This document shows positions 34,416-43,048 of a stretch of DNA of 64,000 nt, piece by piece (within the stretch, counting starts at the first letter, position 1; each line of letters starts with the position of its first letter). The position numbers were made by a program, and so were the translations under genes. Source of the stretch: Treponema sp. (GTDB taxonomy: Bacteria > Spirochaetota > Spirochaetia > Treponematales > Treponemataceae); the NCBI GenBank assembly GCA_017934745.1, contig JAGBIY010000023.1, positions 62,001 through 126,000 on the forward strand, read 5' to 3'. The notes under the pieces are model-generated. The model made no database searches, was not told the DNA's origin, and worked only from the letters and a program-made list of their open reading frames with translations.

Positions 34416-36167
34416 ATGATTACAAAAATTAAAAAAAACTTCCGCAAGAACGGATTCTCAAATAGATTGAAATCAATTTTGGCAAAATCGATATCCCTCC
34501 TGTTCCTTTCGACATTCGCGGCACATTCCGTAAACGCGCAGGTTCCCGACGGCGCCGACTTCTGGAGCGACTACCCGAACGGAGAACTCGCCGACTTCCT
34601 CGTGTCCAAGATGAGCGACGACGAGCTTTTGGCGCAGATTCTGATGTTCGGATGGGCGGGAGAGGAGCCGAGCGCTCTCTTGAACAGGTGGATTTCGGAG
34701 AGGGGGCTGGGAAGCGTCAAAGTCTTCGGCTGGAACACCGACAACACCGACAACGTGGCGAAATCCGTGGACGAAGTGCAGACGAGGGCGCAGAAACGCA
34801 GGCTCAAGATTCCGCTTTTCGTGGCGACCGACCAGGAAGGCGGCTGGATTCGACACGTCAAAGGCGACACATCCGAGACTCCCGGCAACATGGCAATCGG
34901 AGCGACAAGGCTTCCCTACGACGCGTACAAATCCTCGTACTACATTTCGCGCGAGATAAACGCCCTCGGAATCAACATGAACTTCGCGCCCACGGTGGAC
35001 GCATACACGAACATCCACTCTTCCGTAATAGGCTCTCGCTCGTTCGGGGAGGAGCCGGACTTCGTGGGCAAGCTCGGAATCGCGTACATGAAAGGCTCAA
35101 TCGACGCGGGAGTGATTCCGACCGCGAAGCACTTTCCAGGTCACGGCGACACTTCGCTCGACTCGCACGGAAAACTCCCGGAAATCAACGTGGACTACGA
35201 GACTCTCAAAAGCCGCGAACTCGTCCCGTTCAAGTACCTCATCGAGGAAAAAATTCCTGCGATAATGAGCGGCCACCTGAGTTTCCCGAAAATCATCGCG
35301 AACGGAGAGCCGGCTTCTCTTTCGAAGAAATTCCTCACCGACATTTTGAGGAACGAGATGAAATACGAGGGACTCATAATCACCGATGACATGATGATGA
35401 ACGGCGCCACAATGTACGCGGGTTCCCTTTCGTCCGCCGTCACGATGGCGATTGAGGCGGGAAACGACATAATCTTGAGTTCCACGACGGCGGAATTGAA
35501 CGAGCAGCTTTGGACAAAGAACATCAACAAGATGAGGAGCGACAGCGTCTTCAAAGAGACAGTGAAAAACGCCGCGCGCAGGGTCGTCTTCGAAAAACTC
35601 GTGTACTTCAAATCGGGGAACGCCGCCCCACTCCACCCGGACTTGAAGACCGTGCACGAGAGGGTGCCCGACAAAGAGGGCGAGAAATTCTTCCTTTCGC
35701 AGGCGTGCAGGGCCGTGACTGCGTACAAGAAAGGGGATTTTCCATACAAACGGAAGGAGGGCGAGAAGGTTCTCTTGGCCGGGCAGATGGAATTCGAGCC
35801 GTTCTTCGAGGAAGCGAAAAAGCGTTACGGCGACTGCGCCCATTTCAAATTCAACTATGAGCTGGGGCCAATCCAGACCGACTGGATGGGAAACCAAATC
35901 GAAAAGCTTGCGCTGAACTACGACACGATAATCTTCTGCGTGGCGAACGAACGAAGCTCGGAAATCGCGCTCCGGCTCAAGAAGCTCAAGGGCAAGAAAG
36001 TCATCATCCTCTCGGTGCTCACGCCCGTCCCCGTCCTCGACTTCGACTGGGCGGACACGATTCTCTTCGGCTACAGCTTCTCGAAATACTCGTTCAAGGC
36101 ACTTTTCGGCGCGTTGAACGGCGAATACGAGCCGAAGGGCAGGCTCCCGCTGAATCTGAAAAAGTGA
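34416..36167 (+). CDS. Glycoside hydrolase family 3 protein (NagZ-like)
   Basis: 583 residues. ATG 34416 starts a long n-region and hydrophobic stretch ending AAHSVNAQ, so it is exported. The GH3 N-terminal barrel is clear: LLAQILMFGWAGEEPS, FVATDQEGGWIRHVKG, NMAIGAT, the signature AKHFPGHGDTSLDSH (His-Asp pair as in NagZ) and catalytic nucleophile Asp in GLIITDDMMM. The ~200 C-terminal residues look like the second GH3 domain (EKVLLAGQMEFEPFF, VIILSVLTPVPVLDF). The KHFPGHGDT-H motif points to beta-N-acetylglucosaminidase activity on peptidoglycan or chitin oligomers. Downstream lies a long hairpin at 36194. Confidence 0.92.
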   Translation: MITKIKKNFRKNGFSNRLKSILAKSISLLFLSTFAAHSVNAQVPDGADFWSDYPNGELADFLVSKMSDDELLAQILMFGWAGEEPSALLNRWISERGLGSVKVFGWNTDNTDNVAKSVDEVQTRAQKRRLKIPLFVATDQEGGWIRHVKGDTSETPGNMAIGATRLPYDAYKSSYYISREINALGINMNFAPTVDAYTNIHSSVIGSRSFGEEPDFVGKLGIAYMKGSIDAGVIPTAKHFPGHGDTSLDSHGKLPEINVDYETLKSRELVPFKYLIEEKIPAIMSGHLSFPKIIANGEPASLSKKFLTDILRNEMKYEGLIITDDMMMNGATMYAGSLSSAVTMAIEAGNDIILSSTTAELNEQLWTKNINKMRSDSVFKETVKNAARRVVFEKLVYFKSGNAAPLHPDLKTVHERVPDKEGEKFFLSQACRAVTAYKKGDFPYKRKEGEKVLLAGQMEFEPFFEEAKKRYGDCAHFKFNYELGPIQTDWMGNQIEKLALNYDTIIFCVANERSSEIALRLKKLKGKKVIILSVLTPVPVLDFDWADTILFGYSFSKYSFKALFGALNGEYEPKGRLPLNLKK

Positions 36168-36193
36168 AAACACTGAAAGACGACCGAAAAAAC

Positions 36194-36251
36194 TTTCCAC
36201 CATACCTGAAACTTTTGTTGTTTTTGCGAAAAGTTTCGGGTACAGTGGAAA
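36194..36251 (+). terminator. Long hairpin after the GH3 gene
   Basis: TTTCCAC, a 2-nt bulge and TACCTGAAACTTTT pair with AAAAGTTTCGGGTA, a bulge and GTGGAAA; the one T-G pair works only on the plus strand. No terminal U-run follows, so this may be an RNA-stability element as well as a terminator. Confidence 0.5.
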
Positions 36252-36297
36252 CAAATGAAAGAAAAACTCTACGAAAGAATCGGAATTGATGAAATCA

Positions 36298-37173
36298 TCA
36301 ATAGTAACTGATTTTGAATTTGCCGAAATTCGAGAAGCCGCAGCGTTTGTACAATGTGACGGCGGCGACGTTCTTGGGCTTCACGAACAGGACAATCCCC
36401 TTTCCAACGGCGTTTTTCTCGGCGACGATTTTCTTTATGAGGAATTCGGCGAACCCGAGTTTTCTATAATTGGGCAATGTGAAGACGCCGCCCAACTGCA
36501 CGCAGTTCTTGCCGGAAGCGTTCACGGCCGCCTTGGCGACGATTTTGTCCTCAAGGAATGCCGCGTACAGGTTCTTCTCGGAGATGCTCTTCTTCAAGAC
36601 ATACTTGCTCATCAGCGGGTTGAACTCCTGTTCGATAGTCAGGACCTCCTCCCTCTCGTACGCTTCCTGAATCGGAACGAGCGCGTCCAAAAGCTTCATC
36701 GAACAGTTCGCGGCGTAGATTCCGCCCTCCCTCGCAGGGCGCACCTTCAGGCCGTTTGTCGAGGACTCGCGGTGGGGAACGTACTCCATCAGATTGAACG
36801 TCTGGTTGCTTTCCGGGATTTTTTTTGTCGCGAGGTAGACGGCGGAGAGAATCAAATTGGTTCCGGTCTCCTCCCCAATCACGCTGAAAAGGTTCTCCAA
36901 ATTCAAATTTGAAAAATAAATCCTGAATATGACGAGGTATTCGTCGTAGCGTTCAAGCGCGTCCGGTATGCAGTGCAGAATCTGACCGCCCTGCGAGTAC
37001 GAAAAGACGCCCCTTATCTCGTGCCTCTCGCCAAGAATGCAGTAGACAGAGACTTCATGGCGGCAAATTCTGTCCAAGAGAGAGACGCAACTTTTTTCAT
37101 GTCTTACAAGAAAACTCTCGACGGCCGAAAACTTTTTCGCATCGAAGAGTTTTCCGAGGGAAAGCACGAGCAT
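36298..37173 (-). CDS. GNAT-family N-acetyltransferase
   Basis: 291 residues. The N-terminal ~150 residues are a divergent arm (VYCILGERHEIRGVFSYSQGG), the C-terminal ~140 residues the GNAT fold: LYAAFLEDKIVAKAAVNASGKN, then VQLGGVFTLPNYRKLGFAEFLIKKIVAE (the V-x-T-xP-xx-R-xx-G acetyl-CoA loop, with Lys-Leu in place of the usual Arg-x-Gly-x-Gly) and ALTLYKRCGF-like end KNVAAVTLYKRCGFSNFG. Double-domain GNAT proteins of this type acetylate small molecules; the substrate is unknown. ATG 37173 has GGAAG upstream. Convergent with the GH3 gene. Confidence 0.88.
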   Translation of the reverse strand: MLVLSLGKLFDAKKFSAVESFLVRHEKSCVSLLDRICRHEVSVYCILGERHEIRGVFSYSQGGQILHCIPDALERYDEYLVIFRIYFSNLNLENLFSVIGEETGTNLILSAVYLATKKIPESNQTFNLMEYVPHRESSTNGLKVRPAREGGIYAANCSMKLLDALVPIQEAYEREEVLTIEQEFNPLMSKYVLKKSISEKNLYAAFLEDKIVAKAAVNASGKNCVQLGGVFTLPNYRKLGFAEFLIKKIVAEKNAVGKGIVLFVKPKNVAAVTLYKRCGFSNFGKFKISYY

Positions 37174-37285
37174 ACTTCCATTATCGGTATGTTTGGAGAA
37201 TTTCGGGGACGCAGGCCAAAAAATTCGCGCCCCCGAATCTCAAAAACTTTTCGAGGAAAAATCCGCGCGCCTCAAAGAGCGAACG

Positions 37286-38647
37286 TCAGTTCCTGAAAGA
37301 GTGGATTGGAGCCGGAATCCTTCCGCCCCTGTTGATGAAGTCGGCGCAGCCGAAGCGGCTCATAGGCATGACAGGGCAGCCGCCAAGGAGTCCGCCGAAT
37401 TCCACCCAGTCCCCGGCTTTCTTTCCTGGAGCCGGAATGAGGCGCACGGCGGTAGTCTTGTTGTTCACCATGCCGATGGCGAATTCGTCCGCCATTATGC
37501 CGGAAATCGTCGTGGCGGGAGTGTCCCCCGGAATCGCTATCATGTCGAGTCCTACCGAACAGACAGTCGTCATGGCCTCAAGCTTCTCAAGGCAGATTGA
37601 ACCTTGCTTGACAGCGTTTATCATGCCCTCGTCCTCGGACACGGGGATGAACGCGCCTGAAAGCCCTCCTACGTTCGTCGAAGCCATCACGCCGCCCTTC
37701 TTCACCATGTCGGTGAGCATCGCTAGTGCGGCCGTGGTTCCGGGCGCGCCGGCTCCGTCCAAACCGATTTCTTCGAGGATGCGCGCGACCGAATCTCCCA
37801 CGGAAGGTGTCGGAGCCAAAGACAAATCGAGGATGCCGAAGTCAACTCCAAGACGGCGGGCGGCCTCCGTTCCGACAAGCTGGCCAAGGCGGGTTATCTT
37901 GAACGCCATCTTCTTGATGCCCTCCGCAAGCTCGTTTATCGGCCGCCCCTTGTACTCGCGGGCCGCAGCCAGAATTACGCCAGGACCAGAAACGCCCACG
38001 TTTATGACGGAATCGGCCTCCCCAGGCCCGTGGAACGCGCCCGCCATGAACGGATTGTCCTCGGGAGCGTTGCAGAAGACGACGAGCTTCGCGCATCCGT
38101 TTATCGGCAGAGTTTTTGAAGCGTCGGCCGTCTTCGCAATCGTCTCGCCCATAAGCTTCACAGCGTCCATGTTGATTCCAGACTTTGTGGAACCGACGTT
38201 CACCGAAGAGCAGACGAAATCCGTCGTGGAAAGGGCTTCCGGTATGGAATCGATGAGAATCCTGTCCGCGGGGGTGATTCCCTTCTGGACAAGAGCGGAG
38301 AATCCGCCTATGAAGTTGACGCCCAGCTCCTTCGCGCACTTGTCGAGCGTTTTGCAGTAGGAGACATACGACTTTTCCCCGCTGGAACCAGCCACAAGGG
38401 CAATCGGAGTGACGGAGATGCGCTTGTTGATGATTGGGACTCCAAGCTCCTTCTCGATGTCCTGACCGACACGGACGAGGTTCCCGGCCTTGCGCATTAT
38501 CTTGTCGTAGATTTTCTGGTTGGCCTTCTTGTAATCTGAATCGGCGCAGTCCAAAAGCGAGATTCCCATCGTCACGCACCTGACGTCAAGGTTCTGGCGC
38601 ATGAACATGTTCACGGTTTCTTCTATTTCATGTGGTGAAAAAAGCAT
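37286..38647 (-). CDS. UPF0210 (DUF711) family protein, PFL-like fold
   Basis: 453 residues, normal length. Start ATG 38647 follows AGAGG. Signature parts: [126 protein letters not shown] and the Cys-containing [14 protein letters not shown]. Proteins of this family have a glycyl-radical-enzyme-like barrel but no known radical. Often paired with an ACT-domain gene (UPF0237), which is not found here. Function unproven, possibly one-carbon or nucleotide-linked metabolism. Confidence 0.94.
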   Translation of the reverse strand: MLFSPHEIEETVNMFMRQNLDVRCVTMGISLLDCADSDYKKANQKIYDKIMRKAGNLVRVGQDIEKELGVPIINKRISVTPIALVAGSSGEKSYVSYCKTLDKCAKELGVNFIGGFSALVQKGITPADRILIDSIPEALSTTDFVCSSVNVGSTKSGINMDAVKLMGETIAKTADASKTLPINGCAKLVVFCNAPEDNPFMAGAFHGPGEADSVINVGVSGPGVILAAAREYKGRPINELAEGIKKMAFKITRLGQLVGTEAARRLGVDFGILDLSLAPTPSVGDSVARILEEIGLDGAGAPGTTAALAMLTDMVKKGGVMASTNVGGLSGAFIPVSEDEGMINAVKQGSICLEKLEAMTTVCSVGLDMIAIPGDTPATTISGIMADEFAIGMVNNKTTAVRLIPAPGKKAGDWVEFGGLLGGCPVMPMSRFGCADFINRGGRIPAPIHSFRN

Positions 38648-38710
38648 AATTACCTCTTTATAAATCCAATAATATGTCAGAATCGTTCATTTTTCTATCG
38701 AGTGCGAATC

Positions 38711-38739
38711 TTGACTGTTAAAATACCACAGTTTATTAT
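38711..38739 (+). promoter_or_regulatory. Sigma70 promoter of the small membrane protein gene
   Basis: -35 TTGACT (38711-38716), 17-nt spacer, -10 TATTAT (38734-38739), 41 bp before the ATG at 38780. Confidence 0.65.
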
Positions 38740-38779
38740 TGAATCCATATATTCTTCCATCAAAAAAAGGAGCTACAAA

Positions 38780-38998
38780 ATGGCAGACTCAGCTATCAAA
38801 CTCAATAAAAAAGATGCAATCCAGGCTCAGAAAGGTTTCGACGCGCTTCCAGTGTTCGTCCAGTTCATAATCGGAGTATTGGCTCTCTTGGCAATCGTAG
38901 CCGTAGGATTCGCAGTTTTCTACGCATTGGACATCCTCCTCTTGGATTTCGACCCAATCGGGAAAATCGCAGGCCTCATCGCTGGAGCCGCGAAATAA
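38780..38998 (+). CDS. Small single-TM hypothetical protein
   Basis: 72 residues with a strong AAAGGAGC site. N-terminal polar helix (MADSAIKLNKKDAIQAQKGF), one long hydrophobic helix (VQFIIGVLALLAIVAVGFAVFYALDILLL) and a short tail FDPIGKIAGLIAGAAK that looks amphipathic. It has its own near-consensus promoter and a strong terminator, so it is probably an abundant monocistronic product. No family recognised; a membrane-adaptor or structural role is possible. Confidence 0.85.
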   Translation: MADSAIKLNKKDAIQAQKGFDALPVFVQFIIGVLALLAIVAVGFAVFYALDILLLDFDPIGKIAGLIAGAAK

Positions 38999-39034
38999 AA
39001 TCTTTGGAAGCGAGAGTCGTTTCCAAATCACAAA

Positions 39035-39095
39035 ACCCGCCAGAAAATCGGAAAATCCCGTTTTGCGAGAGTTCCGTCTGGCGGGTCTTTTTTTT
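39035..39095 (+). terminator. Rho-independent terminator
   Basis: Stem ACCCGCCAGA (39035-39044) with TCTGGCGGGT (39077-39086) followed by C and nine T, ending the small membrane protein transcript. Confidence 0.85.
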
Positions 39096-39107
39096 GCGCA
39101 ACGACCT

Positions 39108-40673
39108 TCACTTCTCCACGATTTCGTACATCGGTTCCGAATCGGGCTTCAGTTGGAGAATGTGCTTCTCGCAGGGAAGAACCTCGGAAACATCGTGCGT
39201 GACATGAAGAAGCGTCGTGGTGCCGGTCTCGGCTATCTTCTCAAGCAAATCGAGGATTTTCTGCCTGTAGCTTTCGTCGAGTCCGTGGCAAGGCTCGTCG
39301 AGAATCATGATTTTCGGGGACTTCACGGCGGCGCGGATTATGAGAATCGCTCGCTGCTCTCCGTAGCTCAAATTCCCGAACGACTCGCTCTCACGCCCCT
39401 CGAATCCAGCAAGTTTTAGCCACTTCCTAGCGGCGGCGACTTCCACGTCAGTCCTTTGCTCGTACAAGCCGATTGAATCCCTGAAGCCGGAGATGATAAC
39501 GCCCTCAAGGTCGGTTCCGGCGACCATGCGGTACTCGACGTGCAGGCGGTAGCTCACGATTCCGAGATTCTTCTTTATGTCCCAAATCGACTCGCCGCTG
39601 CCCCTCTTGTTCCCGAAAAGCCAGACATCGTTGCAGAAGACCTGCTTGTTGTCGCCCGTAATCAGCTCAAGCAAAGTCGTCTTTCCGCTTCCGTTCGGGC
39701 CTTGAATCAGCCAGTGCTCGCCCGGCATGACAGTCCAGTCGAAATGGCGGAGCACCCTCTTGTCGCCCCAGCCCACGTTTACGTCGTTCATCTGAATCAA
39801 AGTCTCTTTACCGTCGACCTTCTCGTTCTGCAGAAACCTGGTCGATTCGGAAATCTCGTTCAACTCGCTCAGGAAAGCGGACTTCTCGGAATCCCTCACC
39901 TTCTCCTTCTCTCTTCTGCGCTCTTCAAGGATTTTCTCGTATTCGGCTTTCGTTCCAGAAAAGCTCACCTTTCCGCCAGCGAATTCAACAACGTTCGTTA
40001 TCGTCTGCGGAATCTCAAAATATCGTTCCATCGAAAGAATGATTTTCGGAGAGGAATTCATTTTTCCGGCTATCGTCTGGAAAAATTCGAGGAGAATCGA
40101 GCGGCTCTTCACGTCGAGGCCGGCGAAGGGGTCGCTCAAAATCAAAAGGCGTTTTTTGGAAAGGAGGGCGCGCGCGAGGAGAGTGCGCCTGATTTCTCCC
40201 GTGGACATCAAGCGAAGCCCCCGGTCAAGGATTTTTTCAATTCCGCAGAGTTTTATTTCGGGGAGCGCCTCAAGCTTGGAGGCGATTGGAGGAAGAGGGA
40301 CGTGCCTGTGCTTAGCGTCGGGACCGCCCAGGACCTCGCAGATGAATCTTCGGCCGGTGCGCCCTTCGTCGAGCCTGTCCATGTACTCGGTCTCGTCCAG
40401 CTCCCGCTCCTGTTCGATGAGTTTCGCGGCGACCTCAAGAGAGACGGTCTCCACTGAGCCTACAAAGTCGTTCTCGTAGACGGAATCGCTTCCGTTCATG
40501 ACGATGCGCTTCTCGCCGGACAGCGCCTTTACGAACTCGGCTTTTCCGCCCCCGTTCGGGCCAATCACAAGCCAAGCCTCGTTCTCTTTCATTTCGAAAT
40601 CGAACTCTTCTATTGAAACACGTTTTGAATCTTCGATTCGGCAGTTTTTTATTTTTATAGAATTATTTGACAT
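39108..40673 (-). CDS. Double-ATPase ABC protein, ModF-like
   Basis: 521 residues with two nucleotide-binding domains and no membrane domain, as in ModF/PhrA. The ATG at 40673 begins MSNNSIKIKNCRIED. NBD1 has Walker A GPNGGGKAEF (Ala replaces the Ser/Thr), signature LMSTGEIRRTLLARAL and LLILSDPFAGLD with Asp in place of the catalytic Glu. NBD2 is canonical: GPNGSGKTTLLELITG, SYGEQRAILIIRA, IMILDEPCHGLDE and HVTHDVSEVLP. A charged coiled-coil linker (EKILEERRREKEKVRDSEKS) separates them. NBD1 may therefore bind but not hydrolyse ATP. Role assigned in E. coli: molybdate-linked, unproven. Confidence 0.85.
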   Translation of the reverse strand: MSNNSIKIKNCRIEDSKRVSIEEFDFEMKENEAWLVIGPNGGGKAEFVKALSGEKRIVMNGSDSVYENDFVGSVETVSLEVAAKLIEQERELDETEYMDRLDEGRTGRRFICEVLGGPDAKHRHVPLPPIASKLEALPEIKLCGIEKILDRGLRLMSTGEIRRTLLARALLSKKRLLILSDPFAGLDVKSRSILLEFFQTIAGKMNSSPKIILSMERYFEIPQTITNVVEFAGGKVSFSGTKAEYEKILEERRREKEKVRDSEKSAFLSELNEISESTRFLQNEKVDGKETLIQMNDVNVGWGDKRVLRHFDWTVMPGEHWLIQGPNGSGKTTLLELITGDNKQVFCNDVWLFGNKRGSGESIWDIKKNLGIVSYRLHVEYRMVAGTDLEGVIISGFRDSIGLYEQRTDVEVAAARKWLKLAGFEGRESESFGNLSYGEQRAILIIRAAVKSPKIMILDEPCHGLDESYRQKILDLLEKIAETGTTTLLHVTHDVSEVLPCEKHILQLKPDSEPMYEIVEK

Positions 40674-40760
40674 GATTTTTTGATTATAGAACTTTGAAAA
40701 ATGAAATTCAGTAAGCGAACTTGTGATAAGATATGTGAAAACCAAAAAAAGAGGTGAAAC

Positions 40761-41972
40761 ATGAAAAGAATAATTGCTGCGCTGTTTTTGGCAGCTTCGT
40801 TGTCGGCTTTCGCCGAGTCTGAGTACGTCACGACAGAAATCACGTCGAAGGACAGGGCGATGCCTACTTTCTACGAGTCGCTCAAGAACAAGATGGCATT
40901 CTCGCTCGGCTGGAAGGACGGCTCCAACCCGAAAAAGTGGAAGAAGGCTGGACTCGCCAAAGCCCGCGAGCTGATGATTCAATACGAGGACAAGACACCG
41001 TTCGACATGAAGGTTCTCGAAGAGGAGAAGAGGGACGGCTACACGGCACAGAAAATCGCGTTCAACATTTCCGAGGAAAGCCGCGTCTCGGCATACCTTC
41101 TCATTCCGGACAACGCGAAATCGGCTCCGGCCGCCCTCATGCTCCACGCGCACGGCTCGGAATTCAGGATTGGAAAGGAGCAGATGGTGCGCCCGATAAA
41201 CGCAATCGACTTCGAGGATTTGCCGGACGACGCCACCGAAGAACAGACGAGAGAATCAAAGAAATTGAACGTGGCTCTTTCATGGGCCTCGAAATACTAC
41301 GACGACGATGACCACGAAGCGGTGTTCCCAGGCGACGAGCTTGCGAAGAGGGGCTACGTCGTCCTCGCTACGGACGCGCTCGGCTGGGGAGACCGCTCTG
41401 TCGAGGGATTCAAGACGGACAGCCAGCAGGCGTTGGCATCGAACCTCTTCAACATGGGTTCAAGCTTCGCGGGAATCATAGCGCAGGAGGACTGCAGGGC
41501 GGCCAAATTCCTCGCTTCGCTCAAGCAGGTGGACAAGAAGAGAGTCGCCGCTGTGGGATTCAGTATGGGCGCGTTCAGGGCATGGCAGGTCGCGGCATTG
41601 AGCGACGACATCACGGCGGGAATCGCGCAGAGCTGGTTCGGCACGATGAAGGGCTTGATGGTCATCGGCAACAACCAGCTCAAAGGGCAGAGCGCGTTCG
41701 CGATGCTCCACCCGTACATCGCCCGCTACCTCGACTACCCGGACGTGGCAGGACTCGCCGCCCCAAAATCCATGCTCTTCTACAACGGCTCGGAAGACCC
41801 GCTCTTCCCGGTCGAGTGCGTGAACGAAGGATACGGGAAGATGCACAAAATCTGGACGGCGAACAAGGCGGATTCAAAGCTCCACACGGAGATAATCGAC
41901 GGAATGGGTCACGAGTTCAGATACGCCCAGCAGAAGAGCGCATTCGACTGGCTTGACGCGCAGTTCAAATAA
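40761..41972 (+). CDS. Secreted alpha/beta hydrolase, possible carbohydrate esterase
   Basis: 403 residues with signal peptide MKRIIAALFLAASLSAFA. Alpha/beta-hydrolase order: oxyanion region ALMLHAHGSEFRIGKEQM, ATDALGWGDRS, the nucleophile elbow AVGFSMGAFRAW (Ser in G-x-S-x-G), Asp in NGSEDPLFP and His in DGMGHEFRY. The layout resembles acetyl-xylan/glucuronoyl-type esterases or the Abhydrolase_7 group. In this pectin- and glycan-oriented genome, removal of acetyl or methyl groups from plant polysaccharide is plausible. No lipobox, so periplasmic or secreted. A hairpin terminator follows. Confidence 0.85.
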   Translation: MKRIIAALFLAASLSAFAESEYVTTEITSKDRAMPTFYESLKNKMAFSLGWKDGSNPKKWKKAGLAKARELMIQYEDKTPFDMKVLEEEKRDGYTAQKIAFNISEESRVSAYLLIPDNAKSAPAALMLHAHGSEFRIGKEQMVRPINAIDFEDLPDDATEEQTRESKKLNVALSWASKYYDDDDHEAVFPGDELAKRGYVVLATDALGWGDRSVEGFKTDSQQALASNLFNMGSSFAGIIAQEDCRAAKFLASLKQVDKKRVAAVGFSMGAFRAWQVAALSDDITAGIAQSWFGTMKGLMVIGNNQLKGQSAFAMLHPYIARYLDYPDVAGLAAPKSMLFYNGSEDPLFPVECVNEGYGKMHKIWTANKADSKLHTEIIDGMGHEFRYAQQKSAFDWLDAQFK

Positions 41973-41992
41973 AAAGCGGATGCTCGAAGGCG

Positions 41993-42028
41993 AAACCTGT
42001 TCGGAAGAAATATTTTCTGAACAGGTTT
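41993..42028 (+). terminator. Terminator hairpin after the hydrolase gene
   Basis: AAACCTGTTC (41993-42002) pairs with GAACAGGTTT (42019-42028); a weak T-containing tail follows. The GTTCGGAA core also occurs in hairpins near 2620 and 55870. Confidence 0.6.
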
Positions 42029-42097
42029 ATTCAGCGTTTTCATAAATATTGCCGATAATCACAAAGATACTTCATGTAAATTATTCGGAGGAAATAA

Positions 42098-43015
42098 ATG
42101 AAAAAGGCAGTCCTTGCTCTTTCAATAGCGGCAATCGCCGCAAGTGTGTACGCGTTCGATTCGGAAGCTTCCATAACGACAAAAGGAACGGTCGGCTCCT
42201 ACACAAAGACGGAATACTCGGTGACGCAGAAATTCGGCGACTACTACCGCTCCCCAAAAGCAAAATTCACGCACAACTTCGCTTCGAACGGAAAAGAGAC
42301 GGACTCGACGGAACTGACTAGCAGAGACTCGGTCGTCGACACCGTTTCATACGCCTACACTTCCGACGGAAAATTGGCTTCAAAAATCTGCACCGACGCC
42401 GACGGAAAAGTGCAGTGGAAGTTCACATACGCATACGACGTGACGGGAAACCTCATCGACGAGTCCGCATACAACGCCAGCGACATCCTCACAGACAGGA
42501 CAATCTGGAAGTACAACGGAAAGCAGGTCGACGAGTCGTACTACAACGCTGACGGCGCGCTTCTCGGAAAAATCATAACGAAGAAGGACGACGCAGGAAG
42601 GACATCAGAGGTCGCGAAATACGACGAAAGCGGCTGGCTCGAAGTCAAGCAGGTCTACACATACAACGACGCTGGAAAACTTTCGGAAGTAGCGCATCTC
42701 GACTACGCCGGAAACCAGATAAAGAGGGTCGTCTACAGGTTCGACTCATCCTACTCGATTACTGAAAAACAGACGTACAACATGGAGAACAAACTTTACC
42801 TCCGCGAAATCTACAAATACGATTCAACCGGCAACGTCACGAAAGCGACGACATACTCGGTCGCGGACAAATTCGGCACGACAGTGAACGAGCTTGTCGC
42901 AATCAACGAATACGCCTACAAATACGGAGCGGGGTCAGGAACTCTGAAGACAGTGTCGGAGAACAAGGCGGCAACGACATCGGCGGCTTCCGAGTCGACT
43001 GTGGACGCGAAATAA
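42098..43015 (+). CDS. Secreted YD/RHS-like repeat protein
   Basis: 305 residues with signal peptide MKKAVLALSIAAIAASVYA. The mature protein is built of short beta repeats with YAYTSDGKLASK, YAYDVTGNLIDES, YTYNDAGKLSEVAHLD and YKYDSTGNVTKATTY, the YD pattern of RHS/antigen-type proteins, ~20 residues each, about eight units. Many Treponema surface proteins use such repeats to form an extended beta structure. No enzyme motif. The ribosome site is CGGAGG about 8 nt from the ATG. It lies 33 bp upstream of the LysM-fusion gene and could be co-transcribed. Confidence 0.82.
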   Translation: MKKAVLALSIAAIAASVYAFDSEASITTKGTVGSYTKTEYSVTQKFGDYYRSPKAKFTHNFASNGKETDSTELTSRDSVVDTVSYAYTSDGKLASKICTDADGKVQWKFTYAYDVTGNLIDESAYNASDILTDRTIWKYNGKQVDESYYNADGALLGKIITKKDDAGRTSEVAKYDESGWLEVKQVYTYNDAGKLSEVAHLDYAGNQIKRVVYRFDSSYSITEKQTYNMENKLYLREIYKYDSTGNVTKATTYSVADKFGTTVNELVAINEYAYKYGAGSGTLKTVSENKAATTSAASESTVDAK

Positions 43016-43048
43016 GTTCTATTTTCTTGCAACGGATGAGGAAAATTG

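Noticed and set aside
36255..36311. 18-codon frame MKEKLYERIG...
   Set aside because: Too short, weak ribosome site, overlaps the convergent GNAT gene; kept only as an observation.
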